The notes: generated from the sequence alone by a model not told the origin. A DNA stretch of 40,526 nt from Pseudomonas sp. (GCF_030684895.1 NZ_JAUXXP010000035.1:1-40526), one strand, 5' to 3'; positions 1-9,063 are shown, numbered from the stretch's first letter. Program-made: numbers and translations.

Positions 1-32
<32 letters not shown>

Positions 33-67
33 GCTGATAGCGTTGTACCGGCGGCCCTCTCCCCCAG

Positions 68-93
68 CCCCTCTCCCATAAATGGGAGAGGGG
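68..93. repeat. 12-bp perfect hairpin upstream of purU
   Basis: CCCCTCTCCCAT pairs perfectly with ATGGGAGAGGGG across a 2-base AA loop. It resembles the CCCTCTCCC/GGGAGAGGG palindromes scattered through Pseudomonas genomes. It ends 33 bases before the purU start and could also end upstream transcription, although no T-tract follows. An ATG inside the right arm (82) opens the purU frame early but lies in the hairpin, so it was not used as the start. Confidence 0.6.
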
Positions 94-126
94 AGCAAAG
101 CAGCGGAGTTTGTTCTGGAGTTTGTT

Positions 127-990
127 ATGAGCCGCACCCCCGATACCTGGATTCTCACCGCCCACTGCCCGAGCGTGCTCGGCACCGTGGATGCGGTGAC
201 GCGCTTTCTGTTCGAGCAGCGCTGCTACGTCACCGAGCACCACTCCTTCGATGATCGCCTGTCGGCGCGCTTCTTTATCCGCGTGGAGTTCCGTCAGCCG
301 GATGACTTTGATGAGCAGGCCTTTCGCGCCGGCCTTGATCAGCGCCTGACCGCCTTCGGCATGCAGGTCGAACTGACCCCGCCGGGTTACCGCGCCAAGG
401 TGGTGCTGATGGTCAGCAAGGCCGATCACTGCCTGAATGACCTGCTCTATCGCCAGCGTATCGGCCACCTGGCGATGGACGTGGTGGCGGTGGTGTCCAA
501 CCATCCGGATCTGGAGCCGCTGGCGCGCTGGCACGACATCCCCTATTACCACTTTCCGCTCGACCCGGCTGACAAGCCGGCGCAGGAGCGCAAGGTGCTG
601 CAGGTGGTCGAGGACAGCGGCGCCGAACTGGTGGTGCTCGCCCGCTATATGCAGGTGCTCTCACCTGAGCTGTGCCGCCAATTGGACGGTTGGGCGATCA
701 ATATTCACCACTCGCTGCTGCCCGGCTTCAAGGGTGCCAAGCCCTATCACCAGGCCTATGAGAAGGGCGTCAAGCTGGTCGGCGCCACCGCGCATTACAT
801 CAACAACGACCTCGACGAGGGGCCGATCATCGCCCAGGGCGTGGAGTCGGTGGATCACGCCCATTACCCCGAAGACCTGATCGCCAAGGGCCGCGATATC
901 GAATGCCAGACCCTGGCCAAAGCCATCGGTTACCACCTCGAGCGCCGCGTGTTTCTCAACGACGGCCGCACGGTGGTGTTGCACGCCTAA
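127..990 (+). CDS. purU: Formyltetrahydrofolate deformylase
   Basis: Hydrolyses 10-formyl-THF to THF and formate in the cytoplasm. The 287-residue protein has the family architecture: an N-terminal ACT domain (about 7-85, starting WILTAHCPSVLGTVDAV) and a C-terminal formyltransferase fold (about 90-285). The catalytic triad is visible as N192 and H194 (INIHHSLLPG) and D230 (LDEGPII). The ATG at 127 is chosen because GGAG (117-120) lies 6 bases upstream and it gives the normal family length; an in-frame ATG at 82 lies in a hairpin. fdhA follows 171 bp downstream on the same strand. In Pseudomonas the purU2-fdhA pair usually ends a sarcosine oxidase (sox) cluster, so the role is probably recycling one-carbon units released by glycine betaine/sarcosine breakdown. 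That upstream part is outside the window. Confidence 0.95.
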   Translation: MSRTPDTWILTAHCPSVLGTVDAVTRFLFEQRCYVTEHHSFDDRLSARFFIRVEFRQPDDFDEQAFRAGLDQRLTAFGMQVELTPPGYRAKVVLMVSKADHCLNDLLYRQRIGHLAMDVVAVVSNHPDLEPLARWHDIPYYHFPLDPADKPAQERKVLQVVEDSGAELVVLARYMQVLSPELCRQLDGWAINIHHSLLPGFKGAKPYHQAYEKGVKLVGATAHYINNDLDEGPIIAQGVESVDHAHYPEDLIAKGRDIECQTLAKAIGYHLERRVFLNDGRTVVLHA

Positions 991-1005
991 ACCCATTTAC
1001 GGCCC

Positions 1006-1060
1006 GTAGGGTGCGCCGCGCGCACCACGGCTAAGCCGAATCATCGGTGTGCATCGCGCA
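1006..1060. repeat. Dispersed Pseudomonas-type palindromic repeat (GGTGCGCC family)
   Basis: The purU-fdhA gap holds GTAGGGTGCGCC-GCGCGCACC (1006-1026), followed by a degenerate partner arm ending GCATCGCGCAC near 1060. The same 21-base core occurs in reverse orientation at 36793-36813, so this is a dispersed element. It may stabilise or attenuate the purU-fdhA transcript. Confidence 0.65.
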
Positions 1061-1161
1061 CGCTCCGCCGGAGTCCGGCAACAGACGAATAACGCTCCAG
1101 TGCAAGGCCGCGTGGCCGCAGGTCGCGCCTTTGTATCAACAACAAGAAAGGAGAAATACGT

Positions 1162-2361
1162 ATGTCTGGTAATCGTGGCGTCGTCTATCTCGGCGCTGGC
1201 AAGGTCGAAGTGCAGAAAATCGACTATCCGAAAATGCAGGACCCGCGCGGTCGCAAGATCGAGCACGCAGTGATCCTGCGCGTGGTCTCCACCAACATCT
1301 GTGGCTCCGACCAGCACATGGTGCGCGGCCGTACCACGGCGCAAACCGGCCTGGTACTGGGCCACGAAATCACCGGTGAGGTGATCGAGAAGGGCCGCGA
1401 CGTGGAGAACCTGAAAATTGGTGATCTGGTCTCGGTGCCGTTCAACGTAGCCTGCGGCCGCTGCCGTTCGTGCAAAGAGCAACACACAGGCGTGTGCCTG
1501 TCGGTCAACCCGGCGCGTGCAGGCGGTGCCTACGGCTATGTCGATATGGGTGACTGGACCGGCGGCCAGGCCGAATACGCCATGGTGCCGTACGCCGACT
1601 TCAACCTGCTGAAACTGCCGGACCGCGACAAGGCCATGGAGAAAATCCGTGACCTGACCTGCCTCTCCGACATCCTGCCCACCGGTTACCACGGCGCTGT
1701 GACGGCGGGTGTAGGCCCAGGCAGCACCGTATATATCGCCGGTGCCGGCCCGGTTGGTCTGGCGGCCGCCGCTTCGGCACGCCTGCTTGGCGCGGCGGTG
1801 GTAATTGTCGGTGACGTCAATCCGGTGCGCCTGGCGCATGCCAAGGCGGTAGGTTTCGAGATTGCCGACCTGTCCAAAGACACCCCACTGCACGAACAGA
1901 TCGCCGCGCTGCTGGGCGAGCCGGAAGTCGATTGTGCGGTGGATGCGGTGGGCTTTGAGGCTCGAGGCCATGGTCACGCAGGCGTCCAGCACGAAGCGCC
2001 GGCCACGGTGCTTAATTCGCTGATGGGCGTGGTGCGGGTCGCCGGCAAGATCGGCATCCCCGGCCTGTATGTCACTGAAGATCCGGGCGCGGTGGACGCG
2101 GCGGCGAAGATCGGCAGTCTGAGTATTCGCTTTGGCCTCGGCTGGGCTAAGTCGCACAGCTTCCATACCGGTCAGACACCGGTGATGAAGTACAACCGCC
2201 AACTGATGCAGGCGATCATGTGGGACCGTATCAATATCGCCGAAGTGGTGGGCGTGCAGGTGATCAGCCTGGACGACGCGCCGCGTGGTTACGGCGAGTT
2301 CGATGCCGGGGTGCCGAAGAAGTTTGTGATCGACCCGCACAAGCTGTTTAGCGCGGCCTGA
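1162..2361 (+). CDS. fdhA: Glutathione-independent formaldehyde dehydrogenase
   Basis: Zinc-dependent medium-chain dehydrogenase that oxidises formaldehyde to formate with tightly bound NAD, needing no glutathione. It has 399 residues, the same size as the Pseudomonas putida enzyme. Catalytic zinc ligands are visible: C47 (NICGSDQ), H68 (GHEITGEV) and D170. The structural zinc site is C98, C101, C104 and C112. The Rossmann motif GAGPVGLAA is near 194-202. AAAGGAG (1147-1153) sits 8 bases before the ATG. Its place after purU fits detoxification of formaldehyde released by demethylating oxidases such as sarcosine oxidase; this role is inferred from context. A GC-rich hairpin follows the stop. 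Confidence 0.96.
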   Translation: MSGNRGVVYLGAGKVEVQKIDYPKMQDPRGRKIEHAVILRVVSTNICGSDQHMVRGRTTAQTGLVLGHEITGEVIEKGRDVENLKIGDLVSVPFNVACGRCRSCKEQHTGVCLSVNPARAGGAYGYVDMGDWTGGQAEYAMVPYADFNLLKLPDRDKAMEKIRDLTCLSDILPTGYHGAVTAGVGPGSTVYIAGAGPVGLAAAASARLLGAAVVIVGDVNPVRLAHAKAVGFEIADLSKDTPLHEQIAALLGEPEVDCAVDAVGFEARGHGHAGVQHEAPATVLNSLMGVVRVAGKIGIPGLYVTEDPGAVDAAAKIGSLSIRFGLGWAKSHSFHTGQTPVMKYNRQLMQAIMWDRINIAEVVGVQVISLDDAPRGYGEFDAGVPKKFVIDPHKLFSAA

Positions 2362-2376
2362 TTGCCCTCAGATATA

Positions 2377-2403
2377 CAGGCGGGCAGTTGGTTTGCCCGC
2401 CTG
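2377..2403 (+). terminator. Hairpin after fdhA, probable terminator
   Basis: CAGGCGGGCA pairs perfectly with TGCCCGCCTG (10 bp, 7-base loop) 16 bases after the fdhA stop. No T-tract follows, so it may be a weak or Rho-assisted terminator or a 3'-end stabiliser. Confidence 0.6.
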
Positions 2404-2539
2404 CAGTCGCATGTGGCGTTCCTCATCCAAGGGGCGTGCCCGCTTTCTGCTTTTTCTGCTCCGTAAATAGAACCTGAAAAGTGGCTAGAGTAAGTGCACG
2501 GCACGGTTGTTCAGTGCCCACTTTCCAGGGCAGGACCTT

Positions 2540-3571
2540 ATGCGGGCGATCTGCTTCACCCTATGCTGGCTTTGGATAAGTGGCCCAGTGTGGGCTACGG
2601 ACTGGTATCCGGCTGAGGTGCTGGCCGATGGTGTATCGCAGCAGTACCAACCTTTGTCGCAAGCGGCGAAACCCTGGCGGGTCTGCGCCTTGTTGCCGCA
2701 CGGCAAGGATCGCTATTGGTGGGGCGTAGCCTGGGGACTGGATGAAGAGGCGGCGCGTCAAGGTGTGCGACTGGGCATCTATGAGGCTCGCGGCTATGAA
2801 AACCCGCAGGTGCAAGCGCAGCAGTTGCTCAACTGTCAGCAGCGCAATGCCGATGCCTATGTGATTGCGGCGATCGATGCCCAGGCTCTCTGCACGGCTA
2901 TTGCCCAACTGGTCGAACAGGGCAAACCGGTTATTGATCTGGTCAACGGCATCGACTGTCCGGGGCTGAGTGCCAGCTCCAGCGTGGACTTTGCCGATAT
3001 GACCGGCGCCGCCCTGGCGTATATCGATAATCATCGGCCCTCGGGGCCTTTCAGCCTGGGCTGGCTGCCTGGGCCACAGGGTGCAGGGTGGGTGCTGGAT
3101 TCGGAAAGGGCGCTGCGCCAAGCCGAACAGGTCAAGCCGCTGACCGTGCAACACGGTGGCTATGCCCCGGTAGATCGCGCCAGCCAGGCGCAGCTGGTGC
3201 GCGAACTACTCAGGCAGCATCCGCGCCTCGATTTCCTGCTGGGCAATGCTGAAGCCGCTGGCTTTGCCGCGCAGCTGGTGCAGACCTCGGGGCAGAACTA
3301 CCAGGCGCGGGTACTGGCCACCTACACCACTGAGCGGATCGTCGAGCAGATTCGTGATGGTTTTATTGTTGCTGCGCCCACCGACTCTCCGGTGTTGCAA
3401 GCGCGCATTGCCGTGGACCTGGCGGTGCGCGCGCTGGAAGGTCGCGCGCATGCACGGCGGGTCAGTCCGATGATTGAGATGCTCGACCAGACCAGCCTGG
3501 AACAGTTCGATATGAGCCGTCTGATGCCGCCGCCGGAGCACTGGATGATTCGCCGTGAGCTGCCGCAGTAG
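2540..3571 (+). CDS. TorT-like periplasmic sugar-binding-fold protein
   Basis: A 343-residue exported protein. Residues 1-19 form a signal peptide ending in VWA, followed by TDWYPAEV. The rest reads as a type-1 periplasmic binding fold of the TorT kind: an N-lobe with LLPHGKDRYWWGVAWGL near 55-75, the segment AQQLLNCQQRNADAYVIAAI, and a second lobe to the C terminus. TorT is the periplasmic sensor partner of the histidine kinase TorS in TMAO signalling. No torS, torR or torCAD lies in the flanking genes, so the ligand and partner are unknown. The ATG at 2540 is preferred over TTG at 2507 because AGGA precedes it and the signal peptide then starts cleanly. The gene converges on the acyltransferase at 3593, only 21 bp away. 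Confidence 0.75.
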   Translation: MRAICFTLCWLWISGPVWATDWYPAEVLADGVSQQYQPLSQAAKPWRVCALLPHGKDRYWWGVAWGLDEEAARQGVRLGIYEARGYENPQVQAQQLLNCQQRNADAYVIAAIDAQALCTAIAQLVEQGKPVIDLVNGIDCPGLSASSSVDFADMTGAALAYIDNHRPSGPFSLGWLPGPQGAGWVLDSERALRQAEQVKPLTVQHGGYAPVDRASQAQLVRELLRQHPRLDFLLGNAEAAGFAAQLVQTSGQNYQARVLATYTTERIVEQIRDGFIVAAPTDSPVLQARIAVDLAVRALEGRAHARRVSPMIEMLDQTSLEQFDMSRLMPPPEHWMIRRELPQ

Positions 3572-3592
3572 TTGAGCAGTAGCGGTGTCTGG

Positions 3593-4486
3593 TCAGCTGG
3601 GCTGTTCGGCGCGAATCTGCGCGATCCGCGCATCCTTGTCTTGCCACAGTTTCGTCACCCAGCTCTGCACAAACTGGCGGAATACCGGGTCGTTCTCGTA
3701 ATCGCCCTGCCACAGCGCGGGGTCGAGGTCGCGGGTCTGGATATCGACAATCACCTTGTCCACCTGACCGCTGATCAGCTCCCAGAAACCGGGAATGCGC
3801 GTGCTCGGATAGACCACCGTCACATCCAGCACGGTGTCCAACTGTTCGCCCAGCGCCGCCAGGACAAAAGCCACTCCGCCGGCTTTCGGCTTGAGCAGAT
3901 ACTGGTAGGGCGAGCCTTGCTGGGCCTGTTTGGCTGGGGTGCAGCGGGTGCCTTCGAGGTAGTTGACCACGGTCACCGGTAGGTCCTTGAACTTCTCGCA
4001 GGCGCGCTTGGTGATTTCCAGGTCCTGGCCCTTGAGCTGCGGATGCTTGGCCAGAAACGCCTTGGAGTAGCGGCGCATAAAGGGGTAATCCAGGGCCCAG
4101 AACGCCAGGCCGAGAAAGGGCACCCAGATCAGTTGCTGCTTGAGGAAGAACTTGAAGTAGGGTGTCTTGCGGTTAAACGCCTGCACCAGCGCAGGAATAT
4201 CGACCCACGACTGATGGTTGCTGATCACCAGGTAGGAGGTGCTCTGGCGCAGGTCGGCACTGCCGCGAATATCCCAGTGCACCGGGAGCAGCGTGGCGAA
4301 GATCAGCTTGTTGAGTTCCGCCCAGGTTTCTGCCACCCACATTACCCCGCGTGAGCTGGCGGTTTTCAGCACCTTGCCGGGCAGGACGAACTTGCCGAGG
4401 GCGATCAGCAGCAGTGGGCCGATCAGTATCAGCGTATTGAGTAGCAGCAGAATAATGACGCTAAGACCGGTCAACAGGCGGCGCAT
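3593..4486 (-). CDS. PlsC-family acyltransferase, YihG-like
   Basis: A 297-residue inner-membrane acyltransferase of the lysophosphatidate acyltransferase superfamily. An N-terminal hydrophobic segment (about 5-32) anchors it. The HX4D catalytic motif is H91/D96 (NHQSWVD), and the substrate-binding motif is E178-G-T-R181 (YLEGTR). Length and motifs match the YihG branch, which adds an acyl chain to lysophospholipids; the precise acceptor cannot be read from sequence. It is divergent from the HD-GYP gene across a 181-bp gap with a perfect 10-bp inverted repeat. Confidence 0.88.
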   Translation of the reverse strand: MRRLLTGLSVIILLLLNTLILIGPLLLIALGKFVLPGKVLKTASSRGVMWVAETWAELNKLIFATLLPVHWDIRGSADLRQSTSYLVISNHQSWVDIPALVQAFNRKTPYFKFFLKQQLIWVPFLGLAFWALDYPFMRRYSKAFLAKHPQLKGQDLEITKRACEKFKDLPVTVVNYLEGTRCTPAKQAQQGSPYQYLLKPKAGGVAFVLAALGEQLDTVLDVTVVYPSTRIPGFWELISGQVDKVIVDIQTRDLDPALWQGDYENDPVFRQFVQSWVTKLWQDKDARIAQIRAEQPS

Positions 4487-4548
4487 GGCAACTCCTTATG
4501 GTGCGCTTGAGCGGCAATCATAAGCAGTCGTGCTAAGGCTTCCAAGCC

Positions 4549-4596
4549 GCTGATCTGCGACTGATGTCCTATGGCCATTAGTTGCTGCAGATCAGC
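4549..4596. promoter_or_regulatory. Perfect 10-bp inverted repeat in a divergent promoter region
   Basis: GCTGATCTGC (4549-4558) and GCAGATCAGC (4587-4596) are exact inverted copies separated by 28 bases, in the gap between the leftward acyltransferase and the rightward HD-GYP gene. The centre-to-centre spacing is 38 bp, and there is no T-tract, so paired protein-binding half sites are more plausible than a terminator. The cognate regulator is unknown. Confidence 0.45.
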
Positions 4597-4667
4597 ATAA
4601 TCCTGACGATTGTTCATCTACGCTTGTCTGACAATCATCGGGTTACTTTCTCGTTCGAGTGCCATCC

Positions 4668-5894
4668 ATGCTGAAGTGCATCGCTGTGACCGACGTACGC
4701 GTCGGTATGTATATCCACGAATTCTGTGGCGCATGGATGGACCACCCCTTCTGGAAGTCCAAGTTTTTGCTCAAGTCTGAAAAAGACTTGCAGCGAATCA
4801 AGGCCAGCAGCATCGGCGAGTTGTGGATTGATGTCAGCAAGGGGGTGGATGTCGAGGTTGGCACTGCCAGTGTCAGCCCTGAGGAAGTCGCGGCCGAAGC
4901 CGAGGCCGCCCTGTTGGCTGCAGTGCAGAGCCCGCCGGTCAGCCTTGCGGTGTCGATGGAAGATGAGATGCAGCGTGCGGTCAAACTCTGCGCCCGCTCC
5001 AAAGCTGCGGTGGTCAGCATGTTTGGCGATGCGCGCATGGGCCAGGCGTTGCAGTTCGAGCAGGCCGGCGAGTTGGTCGAGGAAATTTCCGACTCGATCA
5101 TGCGTCACCCCAATGCACTGATCAGCCTGGCGCGGCTAAAAAACGCCGATGAATACACCTATATGCATTCGGTGGCGGTCTGCGCCTTGATGATTGCCCT
5201 GGCGCGCAATCTGGGCCTGAACGAGGGCCAGGTGCGCGAGGCCGGGCTGGCCGGACTGCTGCATGACATCGGCAAGATGGCGATTCCCAATGAGGTGCTG
5301 AACAAGCCGGGCAAACTCACTGATAACGAATTCGCCACCGTACGTGACCACCCCGAAGCCGGTTCGCGCATGCTGATCGAAAGCAAGCAGGTCAGTGCCC
5401 TGGTGCTGGATGTGTGCCTGCATCACCACGAAAAGGTCGACGGTACGGGCTACCCGCATCGCCTGGCCGGCGAGCAGATCAGCCTGTATGCGCGTATGGG
5501 CGCAGTGTGTGACGTGTATGACGCGATTACCTCCAACCGGCCATACAAACAGGGTTGGGACCCTGCCGAGTCGATCCGCAAGATGGCCGAGTGGAAGGGG
5601 CATTTTGACCCCGTGGTGTTCCAGGCATTTGTCAAAACCGTGGGCATCTACCCGGTGGGTTCGCTGGTGCGTCTGGAAAGCGGGCGCATCGGCGTGGTCA
5701 TGGAGCAGCAGGCCAAATCTCTGCTCGCGCCGAGGGTCAAAGTGTTCTTCTCGGCCAAATCGAAAACCCCGATCCCGCAGGAAATCCTCGACCTGAGCAA
5801 GCTGGTTGGGCGCGACAAGATCGTCGGGCGTGAGTCTGCCGAAGAGTGGGGCTTTCGCCATGTCGAGGAACTCTGGAGCGGTATTTCCAGTTAG
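4668..5894 (+). CDS. HD-GYP domain cyclic-di-GMP phosphodiesterase with DUF3391 N-terminus
   Basis: A 408-residue cytoplasmic protein. Residues 1-120 are a DUF3391-type N-terminal domain (VTDVRVGMYIHEFCGAWMDH). Residues about 140-340 are an HD-GYP domain with HD at 199-200 (LLHDIGK), the histidines of HHHEKVDG (252-254) and the GYP signature at 261-263 (DGTGYPHRL). The family hydrolyses c-di-GMP, lowering it and favouring motility over biofilm. All metal-binding positions look intact, so activity is expected. ATG 4668 was chosen; GTG at 4659 is an alternative adding three residues. The chemoreceptor gene follows in the same direction after 172 bp. Confidence 0.9.
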   Translation: MLKCIAVTDVRVGMYIHEFCGAWMDHPFWKSKFLLKSEKDLQRIKASSIGELWIDVSKGVDVEVGTASVSPEEVAAEAEAALLAAVQSPPVSLAVSMEDEMQRAVKLCARSKAAVVSMFGDARMGQALQFEQAGELVEEISDSIMRHPNALISLARLKNADEYTYMHSVAVCALMIALARNLGLNEGQVREAGLAGLLHDIGKMAIPNEVLNKPGKLTDNEFATVRDHPEAGSRMLIESKQVSALVLDVCLHHHEKVDGTGYPHRLAGEQISLYARMGAVCDVYDAITSNRPYKQGWDPAESIRKMAEWKGHFDPVVFQAFVKTVGIYPVGSLVRLESGRIGVVMEQQAKSLLAPRVKVFFSAKSKTPIPQEILDLSKLVGRDKIVGRESAEEWGFRHVEELWSGISS

Positions 5895-5930
5895 GTTTCT
5901 CGGCCGGCAGCACAGCTCGCCGACCGGCAA

Positions 5931-5944
5931 CGGGTCGCGACCCG
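5931..5944. terminator. GC-rich palindrome after the HD-GYP gene
   Basis: CGGGTCGCGACCCG is a perfect 14-base palindrome 37 bases after the stop, extended by partly complementary flanks. There is no T-tract, so termination is only a guess. Confidence 0.3.
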
Positions 5945-6066
5945 GTCTCTCATCTATGCTTATTACAGATTACCGCCTGCAAGCGCGCTGCTTGGGCGTG
6001 CTTCTTGCTTGAAGTTTTGCTTTGGCGCGCCCCTGAAGTTGGCGTGCCCAACAGGTTGAGGTGTGT

Positions 6067-8097
6067 ATGACTGGAGTACTCAAACCGGGTGTGCGGCTGC
6101 TGGAGCGTTTCAGCTTCGCGCGCAAGTTTCAGCTGGTGTTTGTCTTGTTCGCCCTGCCGCTGGGCTTTTCCCTGTGGGTGATCAGCAGCAATTACCTGGG
6201 GCGGCTCAACTCCATCGACCATGAACTGGAAGGCATCAGTGCCCTGCAGGGCATGGCCGGCGTGCAGCAGGAGCTGATTGAGCAACGCACCTTGCTGTCG
6301 CGCTGGAAGGGCACCGAGAAAGCCGCCGAAGCGCTGCTGCGTGAACACGCCAGTGGTCTGGGCCCTGCTCTGCAAGCGTTGCAGCAGCCGCTGAACTCCG
6401 CGCTGTTGAGTGATCAGGCGCGCCAGCATTTGCAGACCCTCAGCGCCGGCCAGGTCGAGCTGACTGTCGATGTACTGGGTAAGCTGGCCTTGCCCGACGC
6501 CCTCGAACGTTACCAAAAGAACCTGTTGAGCCTGCTGGCCCTGCGCGAGCAGGTGGCCACCGACAGCGGTCTGATCCTCGATCCGCAGCTCGACACCTAC
6601 CTGATGATGGAGCAGCTGACCTACACCTTGCCGCGTCTGCTCGAACAGTTGGGCAGCTTTACCAGTCAGGGTTATGGCGCGGTGGTGTCACAGCATTTCA
6701 CCTTGCAGAGCCGGGTGCTGATCCGCGATCTGCGCCGCAGCCTGGATGAGTCACGCAGCCAGTTGCTCAAGGCCCAGGCCACGCTCAAGCTGGAGGCGCC
6801 GCGTGCCATGCGCCAGCTGCAAGGGCCCTATGATGAGGCGCTGCAGGGTTACGAAGCCTTTCTCGCGGGCATCGACCGCGACATGTTCGAGGCCAGCCCC
6901 ATGGCCCTGACGCCGGAGCAGTTCGTGCAGCGCACCGATGCCCTGCAGGGCCAATTGCTGGCGCTGCAGACCGCGCTGTACCAGCAGTTTGTCGCCAGCC
7001 TCGGTGATTACCGGCGCAAGGCCCTGAGCGCGATGATCGAAGTGATCGGTGTGTTCAGCCTGCTGACCCTGCTGGCGCTGTATGTGTTGTTCTGCCTGAA
7101 CGCCTCGATCCGCCGCAGCACCGCCGGCATCATCCAGGCCGCCGAAGGCCTGCGCGATGGCGACCTGCGCGTGCGCATGCAGGTGCATGGTGAAGACGAC
7201 CTGGCGAGTATCGCCATGGCGCTGAATACTGCCGTTGGCCAGTTGCGCGACTCCATGCAGGGGGTCAATCAGCAGAGTCAGCAACTGGGCGGTACGGTGC
7301 AGATGCTTAATGGCGAGGCGCGTAATGCCCTGGCGTCGGTGGAGCAGCAGCAGGCGCAGATGAGCCAGATTGCCGCGGCTGCCACCGAAATGGCGGCCAC
7401 CGCGCAAAGCGTGGCGCAGAGCTGCGAGCAGGCTGCCGTGGAAGCCAGCCAGACCCGCGAGATTGCCAACCAGAGTAACCAGCGCAGCGCCCGTACCAGC
7501 GAGAGCATGCGTCAACTCAGCAGCCGCCTGGGCGACAGCGCCACCACCTTGCAGCAACTGCGTACGCAGACCGAGCAGATCACCCGGGTAGTGGATGTGA
7601 TCAAGGGCATCGCCGAACAGACCAACCTGCTCGCGCTCAACGCCGCCATCGAAGCGGCGCGCGCCGGTGACCAGGGCCGCGGCTTTGCCGTGGTCGCCGA
7701 TGAGGTGCGTTCGCTGTCGCAGCGCACGCAGAACTCCACGGCGGAAATCGCCGAAACCGTAGCCAATCTGCATCGCGTGGTGGGCCAGTCGGTGACCCAG
7801 ATGGAAGACGCCGTGCGCCAGGCCGAAGGCGATGTTGGCAGCGTGCTGGCCATGGGTGAGGACCTGAATGCCATCGTCGAATCAGTGCAACTGGTGACTG
7901 ATCGCTTGGCGCAGATCGCCACCGCCGCCGAGCAACAAGCGGCCACCGCCGATGAAGTCAGCGGCAATATCCAGCAGGTCGATCACGCAGCCAGCGCCCT
8001 GCTTGAAGGTGCGCAGGCCGTGAGCAATGCCGCTGAACAGCTGCGTCAGGGCAGTCAGGCATTGGCGCAGAATACCGCGCGTTTCAAACTCGACTGA
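6067..8097 (+). CDS. Methyl-accepting chemotaxis protein
   Basis: A 676-residue chemoreceptor. It has a first membrane helix near 18-38 ([14 protein letters not shown]), a long periplasmic ligand-binding region (about 40-315), a second helix near 319-345, a HAMP linker, and a cytoplasmic coiled-coil signalling domain. The signalling hairpin tip is strictly typical ([17 protein letters not shown], then [18 protein letters not shown]), so it should contact CheA/CheW. The ligand is unknown. The ATG at 6067 is preferred over GTG at 6061 because GAGG (6058-6061) is then correctly spaced. No che genes are nearby. A paired palindromic repeat follows the stop and probably separates it from creB. Confidence 0.93.
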   Translation: MTGVLKPGVRLLERFSFARKFQLVFVLFALPLGFSLWVISSNYLGRLNSIDHELEGISALQGMAGVQQELIEQRTLLSRWKGTEKAAEALLREHASGLGPALQALQQPLNSALLSDQARQHLQTLSAGQVELTVDVLGKLALPDALERYQKNLLSLLALREQVATDSGLILDPQLDTYLMMEQLTYTLPRLLEQLGSFTSQGYGAVVSQHFTLQSRVLIRDLRRSLDESRSQLLKAQATLKLEAPRAMRQLQGPYDEALQGYEAFLAGIDRDMFEASPMALTPEQFVQRTDALQGQLLALQTALYQQFVASLGDYRRKALSAMIEVIGVFSLLTLLALYVLFCLNASIRRSTAGIIQAAEGLRDGDLRVRMQVHGEDDLASIAMALNTAVGQLRDSMQGVNQQSQQLGGTVQMLNGEARNALASVEQQQAQMSQIAAAATEMAATAQSVAQSCEQAAVEASQTREIANQSNQRSARTSESMRQLSSRLGDSATTLQQLRTQTEQITRVVDVIKGIAEQTNLLALNAAIEAARAGDQGRGFAVVADEVRSLSQRTQNSTAEIAETVANLHRVVGQSVTQMEDAVRQAEGDVGSVLAMGEDLNAIVESVQLVTDRLAQIATAAEQQAATADEVSGNIQQVDHAASALLEGAQAVSNAAEQLRQGSQALAQNTARFKLD

Positions 8098-8113
8098 TGG
8101 CTCGTGGCTATCT

Positions 8114-8212
8114 GTAGGTTGGGTCGGGCGGCGTTCCGTTGAGGCGCGCAGCGGCGAAGCCCAACGATACGGCCGCACCTGTTGGGCTTCGCTGCGCTCA
8201 ACGCCAACCTAC
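8114..8212. repeat. Imperfect inverted repeat, GTAGGTTGG/CCAACCTAC family
   Basis: The left arm begins GTAGGTTGG and ends GAAGCCCAAC (8114-8165); the right arm (8181-8212) is its imperfect inverted copy. The left arm carries about 15 extra bases near its outer end. A related single arm (GTAGGATGGTGTTGAGCGCA) is present at 37930-37963. This is a dispersed extragenic palindrome. Confidence 0.75.
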
Positions 8213-8222
8213 GATCTGGTGC

Positions 8223-8287
8223 GTAGCCCGGATGTAACCCGGGGCGATCTATCTGTCGTCGTCATTCCCGGATTACATCCGGGCTAC
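8223..8287. repeat. GTAGCCCGGAT-type extragenic palindrome
   Basis: Arms 8223-8243 and 8267-8287 match at 20 of 21 positions as an inverted repeat, with outer ends GTAGCCCGGATGTAA and TTACATCCGGGCTAC. The same family recurs at 36700-36768, 36825-36875 and 37970-38050. Together with the preceding repeat it fills the MCP-creB gap. Confidence 0.85.
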
Positions 8288-8376
8288 AACGGCTACGTGC
8301 AGGGTGATTGGTCATGCTTGACGCTGGCAGCGGCCTGCCGCAGGCTCCTCGCCGAGTTGCCACGAGCAGGACGCCC

Positions 8377-9063
8377 ATGCCGCATATTCTGATTGTCGAA
8401 GACGAAGCCGCCATCGCCGACACCCTGATCTTCGCCCTGCAGAGCGAAGGTTTTACCACCACCTGGCTAAGCCTGGCCGAGCAGGCCCTGGCTGAGCAGC
8501 AGCGCAATCCGGCTGATCTGCTGATTCTCGATGTCGGCCTGCCGGACATCAGCGGCTTCGAGGCCTGCAAGCGACTGCGGCGCTTCTCCGAGGTGCCGGT
8601 GATTTTTCTCACGGCGCGTAGCGAGGAAATCGACCGCGTGGTGGGGCTGGAAATCGGTGCCGACGATTACGTGGTCAAACCCTTTAGCCCACGGGAATTG
8701 GCAGCGCGGGTTAAGGCCATCCTCAAGCGCATGGCGCCGCGTGAAGCGCCTGCCGCCAGCCCTGCAAGTGGCCCGTTTCAGCTGGATATCGAGCGGGTGC
8801 AAATCCACTACCACGGCCAACTGCTGAGCCTGACCCGCCACGAATTCCGCCTGCTACAAAGCCTGCTGGCGCAACCCGAGCGGGTGTTCTCCCGCGAGCA
8901 GTTGCTTGACGGCCTGGGGGTGGCCGCCGATGTCGGCTACGAACGCACCATCGACAGCCATATCAAAAGCCTGCGCGCCAAGCTGCGTCAGGTGGCCGCT
9001 GAGGCTGAGCCGATCCAGACCCATCGTGGCCTGGGTTACAGCTACTCGCCGAGGCACGCCTGA
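8377..9063 (+). CDS. creB: Two-component response regulator CreB
   Basis: A 228-residue OmpR-class DNA-binding response regulator. The receiver domain (1-120) has the acidic pair in VEDE (8-10), the phosphoacceptor D52 (LILDVGLPD) and the conserved lysine in DDYVVKPFSP. The C-terminal winged-helix domain (about 130-225) ends in HRGLGYSYSP. Start: GCAGG lies 6 bases before ATG 8377; an upstream in-frame GTG would run through repeat-flanking DNA. The TGA overlaps the creC ATG (TGATG). In Pseudomonas the Cre system responds to carbon status and, when PBP4 is lost, to cell-wall stress linked to beta-lactam resistance, acting largely through creD. Confidence 0.93.
   Translation: MPHILIVEDEAAIADTLIFALQSEGFTTTWLSLAEQALAEQQRNPADLLILDVGLPDISGFEACKRLRRFSEVPVIFLTARSEEIDRVVGLEIGADDYVVKPFSPRELAARVKAILKRMAPREAPAASPASGPFQLDIERVQIHYHGQLLSLTRHEFRLLQSLLAQPERVFSREQLLDGLGVAADVGYERTIDSHIKSLRAKLRQVAAEAEPIQTHRGLGYSYSPRHA

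Noticed and set aside
82..126. Upstream ATG start for purU
   Set aside because: The ATG lies in a perfect hairpin arm and the added residues do not match the family; a GGAG site supports the start at 127.
997..2340. Open frame of 447 codons on the minus strand
   Set aside because: It is antisense to fdhA, whose zinc and NAD motifs are unmistakable. High GC leaves long stop-free frames; the product matches nothing recognisable.
6751..7773. Open frame of 340 codons on the minus strand
   Set aside because: Antisense to the chemoreceptor signalling domain; His-, Gln- and Gly-rich composition is typical of antisense frames in GC-rich DNA.
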